Assembly (NCBI GenBank): GCA_902802325.1
Contig: CADCLV010000004.1
Location: 124,001-188,000, forward strand
Length of the DNA stretch: 64,000 nt
DNA from: Oscillospiraceae bacterium
GTDB taxonomy: Bacteria; Bacillota; Clostridia; Saccharofermentanales; Saccharofermentanaceae
Direction: 5' to 3'
Each line of letters opens with the position of its first letter. Position 1 is the stretch's first letter. Below, one piece after another: positions 36,892 to 45,179 of the stretch. A program made the translations under genes and the position numbers. The notes under the pieces were generated by a model. That model searched no databases. It saw nothing but the letters and a program-made list of their open reading frames with translations, and was not told the DNA's origin.

Positions 36892-37795
36892 GGGGATTTC
36901 CTCCTGTCAGCTGGAAGTAGAATTCTTCAAGAGACTGTCCTTCCGAACGGATCTCCAGAGTCTGGATATCCGATTTGGCCAGCACCATGGAGATCTGCCC
37001 ACCCTGATCCACTCTCTCACGGATCTCAAAGTGATCACCGTCAAAGGAATAGTCCGAAATACCCATCTCAGAAAGGACTTTCTTCGTCTTTTCCGGGTCG
37101 TTGGTACGAAGGAAAATATGCGGCTTGCACTGCGCCATAAGCTGCTCGTTTGTAGCTTCCGCCAAAAGTTTTCCATTATGGATAATTCCATAGCGGTTCG
37201 CAACTTTACTCAATTCATCCAGAATATGGCTGGAAATGAGGATCGAAATATGACGCTCGGTGCAAAGGCGGTGAAGAAGATTACGGACTTCCGCAATACC
37301 CTGCGGATCCAATCCGTTGATCGGCTCATCCAAAAGAAGAAGCTCAGGTGAATTTACCATAGCCAGACCGATTCCCAGTCTCTGCTTCATACCTAAAGAA
37401 AAATTCTTCACGGGTTTATTTCCGACAGCACCCAGACCGACAAAGTCCAGAAGATCACGGATATATTTATCATCATTCACACCGTAGGCAATGCCCTTGG
37501 CCTTCATGTTATGAAATGCGCTCAGGTTCGCATAAAGGCCCGGATCTTCGATCAGAACGCCCACCTTCTTGCGCATCTGTGCTTCCGTCTCGCCATTGGC
37601 GCCGGAAAGGGTAAAAGATCCGCTGGTAGGAAAAGCCAGACCTGCGACCATCTTAAGAAGAGTCGTCTTGCCGGCGCCGTTTCTGCCGATGAGACCATAG
37701 ATCTCTCCCCGTTCCACATGGATCGAAACATTGTCGACAGCCAGTTTTTGCTTATATTTCTTCGTGATCTTGTCTGTTGTCAGAATAAAACTCAT
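36884..37795 (-). CDS. ABC transporter ATPase 3 (LanF/BcrA-like)
   Basis: 303 residues. Walker A GRNGAGKTT, signature FSLGMKQRLGIG, Walker B LLLLDEPINGLDP, ISSHILDEL. It starts 12 bp after the response regulator and overlaps permease 2, so it is the first transporter gene of the regulator-led transcript. Its C-terminus ends LEEFYFQLTGG, matching ATPase 2 (LEDYYFQLTGG), further evidence for duplication. Confidence 0.92.
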   Translation of the reverse strand: MSFILTTDKITKKYKQKLAVDNVSIHVERGEIYGLIGRNGAGKTTLLKMVAGLAFPTSGSFTLSGANGETEAQMRKKVGVLIEDPGLYANLSAFHNMKAKGIAYGVNDDKYIRDLLDFVGLGAVGNKPVKNFSLGMKQRLGIGLAMVNSPELLLLDEPINGLDPQGIAEVRNLLHRLCTERHISILISSHILDELSKVANRYGIIHNGKLLAEATNEQLMAQCKPHIFLRTNDPEKTKKVLSEMGISDYSFDGDHFEIRERVDQGGQISMVLAKSDIQTLEIRSEGQSLEEFYFQLTGGNPHV

Positions 37796-37807
37796 ATATA
37801 AAGCTCC

Positions 37808-38488
37808 TTATTTAGCAAGCTTGTATCCGATACCCCATACTGTCTCGATAAACTCGGTATCCGTGAATTCCTTGATCTTCTTTCGGATATTACTGATATG
37901 CACATTGATGGTCTTATCTTCACCGATGTAGATCTCATTCCAGGCGCAGTCATAAATATCCTGCTTGGTGAACACACGCTTCGGGTGGGCAACCAGAAGG
38001 GCCAGGATCTGGAATTCTCTTTTCGTCAGCTGGATCTCGTGATCGTTGACCATAACCGTAAAGGACTGCTCATCCAGCGTCAGTTCCTTATAGGTCAGTT
38101 TGCCTTCACTTACTTCTCCGGCTCCGGAGTTATTACGGCGGATCTGTACAGCTACGCGGGCCAGAAGCTCCGGGATCTCAAAAGGCTTCGTGATATAGTC
38201 TTCCGCACCGGAAGTCAGCATCTCCACCTTCGTATCCATCTCGTCTTTCGCGGATACCACGATGACCGGCACATTCTTGATCGCCTTCATCTTCGGGAAA
38301 AGTTCATCACCGCAAAGTCCCGGCAGCATCATGTCCATGAGCACCAGGTCATAATTATCTTTTTCATAATAAAGGAGCGCCTCGGTTCCGGAAAATGCCT
38401 GTGTGCATTCATATCCGGCCTTCTTCAAGGCCTCTGTCATCATATGGTTGATCTCGGTATTATCTTCAATAATTAATAGTTTTTTCAT
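37808..38488 (-). CDS. OmpR/PhoB-family response regulator
   Basis: 226 residues. Receiver domain with the acidic pair in IIEDN, the phosphorylated Asp in LVLMDMMLPG (about 52), and Lys in ITKPFE, followed by a winged-helix domain (LTKREFQILALL, INVHISNIRKKI). The ATG at 38488 lies 4 bases after GAGGTGG; a longer frame to 38512 lacks a ribosome site. It heads the transporter operon and is presumed to be activated by the kinase encoded 4.7 kb downstream. Confidence 0.94.
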   Translation of the reverse strand: MKKLLIIEDNTEINHMMTEALKKAGYECTQAFSGTEALLYYEKDNYDLVLMDMMLPGLCGDELFPKMKAIKNVPVIVVSAKDEMDTKVEMLTSGAEDYITKPFEIPELLARVAVQIRRNNSGAGEVSEGKLTYKELTLDEQSFTVMVNDHEIQLTKREFQILALLVAHPKRVFTKQDIYDCAWNEIYIGEDKTINVHISNIRKKIKEFTDTEFIETVWGIGYKLAK

Positions 38489-38573
38489 AATCCACCTCGC
38501 TTTATCTATCATATCATAAATACCGGATCTTCATGATATAATCTTTTCGGAAAAAGAAAGGCAGGAAGAGTAT
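38489..38573. promoter_or_regulatory. Divergent promoter region, response regulator / tyrosine phosphatase
   Basis: Plus strand: TGATATAAT (38534-38542), an extended -10 about 32 bp before the phosphatase ATG. Minus strand: TATGAT (38513-38518) is a candidate -10 for the response regulator, without a good -35, which fits an activator-dependent promoter. Confidence 0.55.
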
Positions 38574-39314
38574 ATGACCTATATCGCAAAAACGGAGAAA
38601 CTTTCGATCCCGGGGCTGTTTAATGCCAGAGAGCTGGGCGGCATGCCCACCAAAGACGGCCGCACGATCCGCACTCACCGGCTGATCCGTTCTGACGCGC
38701 TGGATCATCTGTCAAAAGAAGGCATCGAGCTTCTTTCTTCCTACCCCGTTTCGGTCGTTATCGACCTTCGCTCGGAATCCGAAGCCTCGAGAAACCCGGA
38801 CAAGATCCTTTCCGACCCGCGCTTTACTTACTATAATTATTCACTACTGCCGATCAGTGCCGACTATCAGACAAATTCCCTCATCCAGGAAACGATCCGC
38901 ACAAGTCTCGGAAAGCTTTATGTGTGGATGGCGGAAAATGCCAAAGAAGCCTTTGCCCAGGTCTTCCGCGCCATTCTCAAAGAAGCCCCCAGGACAGTGC
39001 TTTTCCATTGTGCCCACGGAAAAGACCGTACCGGCATGATCACCGCGCTTTTATACCTTCTCTGTGGCGTTTCCCGGGAAGACATTATCTCGAATTACGC
39101 GATCTCCTACGAATATGTGAAAGATCTGGTGGCGCCGCTGATCGCGAAGAATCCTCCGGAAGTGTCGCACATTTTCCGAAGCGATGAGGAAAACATAAAG
39201 ATGTTTCTTTCCCATATCGACGAGAAATACGACGGGAAAGCCGAAGTATACCTGGAAAGCATCGGATTGACCCAAGACGAGATCTCCTCTTTACGTGATC
39301 TTCTTCTCAGCTGA
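38574..39314 (+). CDS. Tyrosine/serine protein phosphatase (MptpB-like)
   Basis: 246 residues. P-loop HCAHGKDRTGM (about 145-155) matches the HCxxGKDRTG signature of the tyrosine/lipid dual-specificity family that includes mycobacterial PtpB. The N-terminal NARELGGMPTKDGR is also typical. The lysine in the P-loop is associated with phosphoinositide activity in that family. There is no signal peptide, so it is probably cytoplasmic or exported by another route. Monocistronic. Preceded by a weak ribosome site (GGAAGAG). Confidence 0.9.
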   Translation: MTYIAKTEKLSIPGLFNARELGGMPTKDGRTIRTHRLIRSDALDHLSKEGIELLSSYPVSVVIDLRSESEASRNPDKILSDPRFTYYNYSLLPISADYQTNSLIQETIRTSLGKLYVWMAENAKEAFAQVFRAILKEAPRTVLFHCAHGKDRTGMITALLYLLCGVSREDIISNYAISYEYVKDLVAPLIAKNPPEVSHIFRSDEENIKMFLSHIDEKYDGKAEVYLESIGLTQDEISSLRDLLLS

Positions 39315-39342
39315 TTTTTCTACGGGAAATACACTGTGCCTT

Positions 39343-40677
39343 TTATTTTCTGGAAAGCTTCAACGACGAGATCGGATGGCTTCCTTCCGCATTGGTATGC
39401 TCCCGGTCCAGCTCCACATTCAGAACATAGGTGTCACCGTCCATGGTGATCTCAAGAACGTAATCTGTCTCATCGGCAAAGGGATATCTCTTCAAAACAT
39501 CCCAGGAAGTCTTATCCACAGAGATCTCATTTCCGATACTGGCTTTTTCCGTATCCCAGATCCGGAAACGCACATAGGTGCCTTCCCAGTCATCTTCGCC
39601 GTAGTAGCGTCCATAGACCGTGATCACAAATCCGTGGTAGCGGATCAGGATGTTCCTATATCCGTCCGCTTTGTTCGTTTCCGCACTGCCGCCGTTTAAT
39701 ACCGGCCCGCAGCTGATGGAAATCGGTTTTCCGAACATGTTCTCCAGCTGGGATGCGGCCGCATGCTCACCGATCCGGACAGTACGCCGGCCGTTATAGT
39801 AAAGGTAAAGATCCATAGTCCGCAATTCACTGGTAATGGGATCCAGAACCGTGATCTTATCTTCCGAATTACTCTTGAAATGCACCTGCCGGTTATTGGC
39901 GTGAAGGTGGGTATCCAGTACATCGTTCTGCAGATACACCAGATTGGAGGCATCGATGGAGATCATCTCGTAGTCGTTGAGATTGGACTTCGTGACGTTT
40001 ACGGAATAAAAGCGGATCATCTCCTGTGCCTTGGCCATCAATATATCATCAGATGCGGGGATAGGTTCTTTTACTTCCGTGTAAGGAAGAAGTGATTTCA
40101 CATCCGTCAGATTCTGATTGGTATAGGCTTCGAAATAGTGAACCGAAAAAGCATACAGATTCAGGCAGCTCATGATCCAGTCACGGTTGAGGTACACTTC
40201 TCCGTCATCTCTTTTCTGAAGATAGATATACAGAGGTCTTCCCGATGCGCGGGCACCGGTGGTCTCCACCCGTACCGGCACACAGCTGTCGATCAGGTTC
40301 ATGTACTCTTCGGAATCCGTATCCTGCATTTCGGAAAGAAGTGCCTGTCTTTCCACGCCTTCCACTATATCGAAAGCCGTGATGCGGCTTCCTCTCGGCA
40401 TCATTTTCTGAAGGATGGAGATATACTCGCAATACTCAGAGAAAGTCACTCCGATCCGCTGATCCTCGGGGATCTTTCTGTAGTAATTCTCGATCTCTCC
40501 GTCATCCTGCATGGAGTCCACAAGAAGACGGGCCATTTCCGGCACATCAATGATTTTCTTTTTAAATCCGGAACCGGAGCAGGCAGAAAGAATCGAAGCC
40601 AGAAGGCAAAGCACGGCCACTCCCGCCGCAAAACGGGTGCGAAGCAGTCTTTTCTTTCCTTCCGGTTCTCTCTTCAT
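39343..40677 (-). CDS. Lipoprotein of unknown function
   Basis: 444 residues from the ATG at 40677 (AAGGA 7 bases upstream). The longer frame would overlap rlmB by 74 bp and put the signal peptide inside. Residues 1-33 are a lipoprotein signal: basic KKRLLRTR, hydrophobic core, lipobox LSAC. The mature protein has no motif I recognise. It is mixed alpha/beta with a C-terminal all-beta-looking half. Last gene of the cysE-cysS-mrnC-rlmB operon (4 bp after rlmB). Confidence 0.8.
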   Translation of the reverse strand: MKREPEGKKRLLRTRFAAGVAVLCLLASILSACSGSGFKKKIIDVPEMARLLVDSMQDDGEIENYYRKIPEDQRIGVTFSEYCEYISILQKMMPRGSRITAFDIVEGVERQALLSEMQDTDSEEYMNLIDSCVPVRVETTGARASGRPLYIYLQKRDDGEVYLNRDWIMSCLNLYAFSVHYFEAYTNQNLTDVKSLLPYTEVKEPIPASDDILMAKAQEMIRFYSVNVTKSNLNDYEMISIDASNLVYLQNDVLDTHLHANNRQVHFKSNSEDKITVLDPITSELRTMDLYLYYNGRRTVRIGEHAAASQLENMFGKPISISCGPVLNGGSAETNKADGYRNILIRYHGFVITVYGRYYGEDDWEGTYVRFRIWDTEKASIGNEISVDKTSWDVLKRYPFADETDYVLEITMDGDTYVLNVELDREHTNAEGSHPISSLKLSRK

Positions 40678-40681
40678 ACGC

Positions 40682-41584
40682 TTATCCTTTACTGCTATCG
40701 AGCTTTCTTTGCTTGACGGCTTCAAACACAACGATACCGGCAGCGACAGCGGCATTAAGGCTGTTGACGGATCCGGCCATCGGGATCGACATCAGGAAAT
40801 CACACTTTTCCCGGATGTTCTTATTCATGCCTTCTCCTTCGCTTCCGATCACGATGGCCATCGGGCCGGACCAGATATCATCACAATAGAGGTGGTCACC
40901 TTCGGCATCCGTGCCGGCGATCCAGAAACCTTTTTCTTTCAGTTCCAGAATGGTGCGGGAAAGATTATTTACTCTCGCGACCGGCACATACTCGATGGCA
41001 CCGGCGCTGGCCTTCGCCACCATAGAATCCAGACCGATCGAGCGGTGCTGGGGGATGATCACGCCGTGCACACCGGCCGCATCCGCGATTCGGAGGATCG
41101 AACCCAGATTATAAGCGTCTTTCAATTCATCCAGGATCAGAAGAAGCGGGGCTTCGCCTTTTTCTTCCGCCTTTTCCAGCATGGTATCAATGTCCACATA
41201 TTCATGGGCCGCCACCTGGGCGATCACGCCCTGATGATTATGGGTCTGGGACATGCTGTCGAGATTGGCCTTCGGCACTTCCATGATCGGGATCTTCTGC
41301 TCGATCGCCATGTTAATGATCCGCGCCATTGTCGGATCCGGGCGGGAATTTTCCAGCCGCTTCATTACGAAGAGCTTATTAATGGTCCGTCCGGCGCGCA
41401 TAGCTTCCAGGATCGGATTTCTTCCTTCGATACGGTCATCCGTCGGAGTCTGTTCCTCAGGCTGGAATCGGCTGGGCGTAAACTCCCTGGCAGAAGGAAG
41501 CCGGTCTCTCGGTATTCCCTTTGGTCTTCCCGTATCATGATTATTCCGTCTCGGGGTTCTCGGCCCCGGTCTTCTCGGTTCCAT
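40682..41584 (-). CDS. rlmB: 23S rRNA 2'-O-methyltransferase, RlmB/TrmH family
   Basis: SPOUT methyltransferase, 300 residues. The N-terminal substrate-binding domain starts at EGRNPILEAMRAG (about 54). SPOUT motifs are NLGSILRIADAAGV, IVIGSEGEGM and SIPMAGSVNSLNAAVA. An extra N-terminal stretch of about 50 basic, proline-rich residues precedes the family start and probably contacts RNA. Its place after cysS and mrnC is the common Firmicute order. Confidence 0.92.
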   Translation of the reverse strand: MEPRRPGPRTPRRNNHDTGRPKGIPRDRLPSAREFTPSRFQPEEQTPTDDRIEGRNPILEAMRAGRTINKLFVMKRLENSRPDPTMARIINMAIEQKIPIMEVPKANLDSMSQTHNHQGVIAQVAAHEYVDIDTMLEKAEEKGEAPLLLILDELKDAYNLGSILRIADAAGVHGVIIPQHRSIGLDSMVAKASAGAIEYVPVARVNNLSRTILELKEKGFWIAGTDAEGDHLYCDDIWSGPMAIVIGSEGEGMNKNIREKCDFLMSIPMAGSVNSLNAAVAAGIVVFEAVKQRKLDSSKG

Positions 41585-41596
41585 CTCGTCTCTCCT

Positions 41597-42001
41597 TTAA
41601 TCAGCCTCTTCACAGATCCGGATGATCTGGTTGAGTAATTCATCAAGCCGTTCTTCTTTTCCGCTCAGGTACAAATACCCGATCAGAGTCTCCAGTCCGG
41701 TGGCATATTTATAGTCTGCCGGGCTGGCATTTTTCGCCATACTTCCCTGGTGCCCGTTCTTGCCTCTCCGGAACACCGCCTGCTCTTCCTCCGGAAGCGA
41801 ATCATGGAGGAGACGGATCGCGTGCGCCTGAGCAGGAGCACTGACGTAGCGCACCGCCTTTCTGTGCAGGACACCGGACTGTCCGCCGATGCGGGAAACG
41901 ATGTGCATGCGCACATAAAGTTCATATACGGCATCGCCGACATAAGCCAGTACCGAAGTCGGTACCTCACGGATATCCTCCGGCGGGATCGGTATCATCA
42001 T
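41597..42001 (-). CDS. mrnC: Mini-ribonuclease III
   Basis: 134-residue RNase III catalytic domain without a dsRNA-binding domain, the enzyme that matures 23S rRNA ends in Bacillus. The signature VLAYVGDAVYELYVR carries the catalytic acidic residues, and TGLETLIGYLYL holds the C-terminal Glu. It overlaps cysS by 4 bp and precedes rlmB by 12 bp, so three of the genes here serve translation. Confidence 0.94.
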   Translation of the reverse strand: MMIPIPPEDIREVPTSVLAYVGDAVYELYVRMHIVSRIGGQSGVLHRKAVRYVSAPAQAHAIRLLHDSLPEEEQAVFRRGKNGHQGSMAKNASPADYKYATGLETLIGYLYLSGKEERLDELLNQIIRICEEAD

Positions 42002-43419
42002 TTCTTCGTCACCTGCGGGCCTTGCGGCGTATCCTTGATCTGATAGCCCATTTCGGCTACCTGGTCACGAAGCGCATCCGCCTTGGCAAAATCCTTATTC
42101 TTCTTTGCTTCCACTCTCTGATTCACCAGATCCATGACCTCAGATGGGATTCCGCTGTCCTTTTTCAGGATCGCACGTACATCAAGTCCAAGAACATTCA
42201 TCAGTTCACAGATCATGTCTGCCGCTTCTTTGATCTCCCCGGCGGACACATCCTTGGCCGTCAGGTGGGTATTCAGCACACGGACCAGTGTATATACCGA
42301 TGTGATCGCATCTGCTGTATTCATATCATCGTCCATGTTGGCGATGAAAGAAGCCTTCGCCTCTGCTGTCGCGTCAGAGAGTTCTTTTACCGCGGCATCA
42401 GACGGAGCAAGGCCGGACTCGTTACTTAAAATGAAGTCCGAAGACTCGACCGCAGTCATGATCCGCTCAAGACCGTTCTGCGCAGACTTTAAAAGCTCAT
42501 CACTGAAGTTGATGGGCATTCTGTAGTGACCGGACAGAATAAAGAACCGGATCACTTCATACGGGAACTTCTCCACGATGTCACGGACGGTGAAGAAATT
42601 ACCGAGAGATTTACTCATCTTCTCGTTATCCACATTTACGAATGCGTTATGCATCCAGTAGCGGGCAAATGTGCAGCCGTTGGCCGCTTCACTCTGGGCG
42701 ATCTCATTTTCATGGTGCGGGAAGATAAGATCCTGTCCGCCGCCGTGAATATCGATCGTCTTACCCAAATACTTTCTGTTCATGGCCGAGCACTCGATAT
42801 GCCAGCCCGGACGTCCTTCTCCCCACGGAGACGGCCAGAAGGGTTCGCCTTCCTTCTTAAACTTCCAAAGCGCAAAGTCGGCAGGATTCTTCTTGCCTTC
42901 GTAGGAAGCGCCGCGCTCACCGCCGCCGGCCTGAAGGTCTTCCAGGTTATAGTGGGAAAGCTTGCCGTATTCCTTGAACTTCGGCACATCGTAATACACG
43001 CCGTCGCCCTCGATGATATATGCATAGCCCTTCTCCATGAGATCGGAGATCAAAGAGATGATCTCGTCCATAGTCTCCGTCGCTCTCGGCTGGAAAGTCG
43101 GACGCAGGATCCCCAGCGCATCCGCGTCTTTATAGTATTCGGCGATATAACGGTCCGCGATCTCCTTGACCGTGGTTCCTTCCTCGTTTGCCTTGTTGAT
43201 CATCTTATCGTCGATGTCGGTAAAGTTCTGGCAGAAGGTAACATCATATCCTCTGTACTCCAGATAACGGCGCAATGTATCGAATGTCACGAAAGGACGT
43301 GCATTTCCCAGATGGAAGTAGTTATAGACCGTCGGACCGCAGGCATACATCTTTACCTTGCCTTCTTCCATCGGCACAAACTCTTCTTTCATTCTTGTCA
43401 TGGTATTAAAGATTTTCAT
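41998..43419 (-). CDS. cysS: Cysteinyl-tRNA synthetase
   Basis: 473 residues, class Ia synthetase. HIGH motif FHLGNARP, KMSKS motif KMSKSLGNF, zinc ligands in YACGPTVYN, WHIECSAM and the HGGG-DLIFPHHENE segment. The start (MKIFNTMTR) follows GAGGGAGAAGAAA and overlaps the cysE end by 14 bp. The cysE-cysS pairing ties cysteine supply to cysteine charging. Confidence 0.97.
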   Translation of the reverse strand: MKIFNTMTRMKEEFVPMEEGKVKMYACGPTVYNYFHLGNARPFVTFDTLRRYLEYRGYDVTFCQNFTDIDDKMINKANEEGTTVKEIADRYIAEYYKDADALGILRPTFQPRATETMDEIISLISDLMEKGYAYIIEGDGVYYDVPKFKEYGKLSHYNLEDLQAGGGERGASYEGKKNPADFALWKFKKEGEPFWPSPWGEGRPGWHIECSAMNRKYLGKTIDIHGGGQDLIFPHHENEIAQSEAANGCTFARYWMHNAFVNVDNEKMSKSLGNFFTVRDIVEKFPYEVIRFFILSGHYRMPINFSDELLKSAQNGLERIMTAVESSDFILSNESGLAPSDAAVKELSDATAEAKASFIANMDDDMNTADAITSVYTLVRVLNTHLTAKDVSAGEIKEAADMICELMNVLGLDVRAILKKDSGIPSEVMDLVNQRVEAKKNKDFAKADALRDQVAEMGYQIKDTPQGPQVTKK

Positions 43420-44104
43420 TTTCTTCTCCCTCTATCAAAACGTCTTCCGCCTTTTCCGGAAGTTTCATATCCGGATGCTGGTGCTGGATCGCTTCTTCCA
43501 GCGCTTCCACATGGCGTGCCAGACGACGGATCTCAGATTCAAGCGGATCTTCCACAGTCGGATGATCCAGTTCGTCCGCATGATTCACGGGCTGACCCTG
43601 CATACGGACTACTTTTCCGGGAACACCTACCACTGTCGCTCCGGCCGGTACATCGTGAAGTACCACGGCATTGGCACCGATTCTGGCATTATCGCCTACA
43701 TTCACGGGCCCCAGGATCTTCGCGCCGGCTCCGATCAGGACATCGTTTCCCAGTGTAGGATGACGCTTTCCTTTACCATGGCCGGTACCACCGAGCGTCA
43801 CACCATGGTAAATCGTACAGTTATCGCCGATCTCCGCAGTCTCACCGACGACGATCCCCATACCGTGGTCAATGAATAATCCGTGGCCGATCTTCGCCCC
43901 CGGATGGATCTCAATGCCGGTACACGTTCTTCCGAACTGGGAATTCCATCTGGCCAGTCCGTACAAGTGGATCTTATAAAAAAAATGACTTACGCGGTGA
44001 AATATCAGAGCATGAAAACCGGGGTAAAGAAGGATAACCGAAACCACGCCCCGCGCTGCAGGGTCGCGCTTGGCAATCTGTTTTGCGTCCTTCCAAAGCC
44101 CCAT
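43406..44104 (-). CDS. cysE: Serine O-acetyltransferase
   Basis: Makes O-acetylserine for cysteine synthesis. 232 residues from the ATG at 44104, which has AGGA 6 bases upstream; a TTG at 44110 is less likely. Left-handed beta-helix hexapeptide repeats with catalytic HPGAKIGHGLFIDHG, GVTLGGTG and GKRHPTLG. The C-terminal tail is longer than average and acidic. First gene of the operon, about 20 bp downstream of the structured RNA at 44125-44318. Confidence 0.95.
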   Translation of the reverse strand: MGLWKDAKQIAKRDPAARGVVSVILLYPGFHALIFHRVSHFFYKIHLYGLARWNSQFGRTCTGIEIHPGAKIGHGLFIDHGMGIVVGETAEIGDNCTIYHGVTLGGTGHGKGKRHPTLGNDVLIGAGAKILGPVNVGDNARIGANAVVLHDVPAGATVVGVPGKVVRMQGQPVNHADELDHPTVEDPLESEIRRLARHVEALEEAIQHQHPDMKLPEKAEDVLIEGEENENL

Positions 44105-44124
44105 GTCCAATCCTGTTTCGACAA

Positions 44125-44318
44125 ATAATAAAAGCCTAAACCCGCGCCCACTTTTGACACCTAGCGATCGCCAGGTGGGTATCCTGCGGCAGTCTAAGAT
44201 CTTCCTCTCGGGAGCGCTTCCCTAAAGAAGCGGTAAGGCTTGATCGTCTCTGCTCCGACTGCGGATTCCCGATTATGTCATGAAGGTTCAAAAATATGAG
44301 CATCAGCTTTAGGTTGTC
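44125..44318 (-). ncRNA. ssrS: Structured RNA upstream of cysE, 6S RNA candidate
   Basis: About 194 bases starting just after TATAAT. The ends pair (CCTAAA near the 5' end with TTTAGG near the 3' end). Inside, GGGaATCCGCAGTC pairs with GACTGC(CGCA)GGATaCCC. TCGGAGC pairs with GCTCC(C)GA, and CGCTTC/GAAGCG closes an inner hairpin. ACCTGGCGATCGCTAGGT forms a hairpin on the 3' side beside the open A/T-rich 5' strand. Paired ends, a large central bubble and a 3'-side hairpin are the layout of 6S RNA. No T-box sequence (GGTGG-ACCGCG) is present. A cis-acting cysE leader is the alternative. Confidence 0.5.
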
Positions 44319-44321
44319 TTT

Positions 44322-44330
44322 ATTATACCA
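44322..44330 (-). promoter_or_regulatory. Extended -10 promoter of the structured RNA/cysE
   Basis: TGGTATAAT on the minus strand (TATAAT at 44322-44327). No other promoter lies between the RNA and cysE, so cysE is probably expressed by read-through. Confidence 0.65.
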
Positions 44331-44401
44331 GTATATTTACTAAAAGGGAAGAAAAACACATTGCCGAAATGTAACAATTCCGCGACGTAACAATGTTAAA
44401 T

Positions 44402-45148
44402 TCATTGATTTTCCCGATGCGTAGCAGCCACTGCCCCAATAACCAGATTCGCCCCGGCGGCATAAAGGATCCGCGCCGCCTCGTGAAGGGTCGCGCCGGA
44501 AGTCAGTATATCGTCAAGAAGAAGCACATTCCACCCGCTGATATCCCAGTTTTCTTCTACGGAAAATGCACCGGAAACATTCCCTTCCCGCAAAAGAGGG
44601 TCATGAAAGCGGCTTTGCCGGTTGGTGTGTCTGTTTCTGACCAATACGTCTTCCAGAAGCGGAACGGAAAGGGCCCTTGAAAGTTCTTCGCCGAGGATCG
44701 ATGACTGGTTAAATCCCCTTTCCGCCAGTCGTTTTTCAGAAAGCGGGATCGGGATCACGCAAGTAAAGGTTATGTCCAGTTCTTTCGGAAATTCCCTTGC
44801 GATCAGGTCACCGAGAAGCTGACCGCAGTAAGAAACCGATTGAAACTTCAGCCTCCGAAGAAGCCCGGTCACCGGCATTTCATAGTGAAACAGCGCCCAC
44901 ACGGAAAAATCCGGGATCGGGTCTGTCTCATAAGGATCCGAAAGGCAATGAAACCACCTATCGTTTTGAAGTCTTACGGGAAATGCCGAAAGGCACCTTA
45001 CGCAGAGCTGCCTTTTCATAAGATAGGGACCGGCATTTCTTTCTGACAGCACCTTTCCGCAGATCATGCAGACCTGAGGGAACAAGAAATCCGTCACCTG
45101 ATCAAGTATCGCGTGAATATCGATTCGGGAAAAAGCGCAAAGCTGCAT
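44402..45148 (-). CDS. comF: ComF family phosphoribosyltransferase-like protein
   Basis: 248 residues. An N-terminal Cys4 zinc finger (CMICG and CVRC, about 27-53) precedes a PRTase fold with the PRPP-type loop VLLLDDILTSGATL (about 212-225) and the GFNQS motif. In competent bacteria ComF helps single-stranded DNA enter the cytosol; in others its role is uncertain. Preceded by AAGGAG. It follows the RecD-like helicase by 31 bp in the metK operon, and a DNA-handling role for the pair is plausible. Confidence 0.9.
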   Translation of the reverse strand: MQLCAFSRIDIHAILDQVTDFLFPQVCMICGKVLSERNAGPYLMKRQLCVRCLSAFPVRLQNDRWFHCLSDPYETDPIPDFSVWALFHYEMPVTGLLRRLKFQSVSYCGQLLGDLIAREFPKELDITFTCVIPIPLSEKRLAERGFNQSSILGEELSRALSVPLLEDVLVRNRHTNRQSRFHDPLLREGNVSGAFSVEENWDISGWNVLLLDDILTSGATLHEAARILYAAGANLVIGAVAATHRENQ

Positions 45149-45179
45149 ATCTGCTCCTTTCCGAAAAAGGAGCCGGATC

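Noticed and set aside
32190-38488. Complete lantibiotic biosynthesis cluster
   Set aside because: Only regulator and LanFEG-like transporter genes are present; no precursor, LanB/C/M enzyme or LanT was found.
44125-44318. T-box riboswitch before cysE
   Set aside because: Expected for a cys operon, but the conserved T-box sequence and a terminator/antiterminator pair directly before the T-run were not found; the fold fits 6S RNA better.
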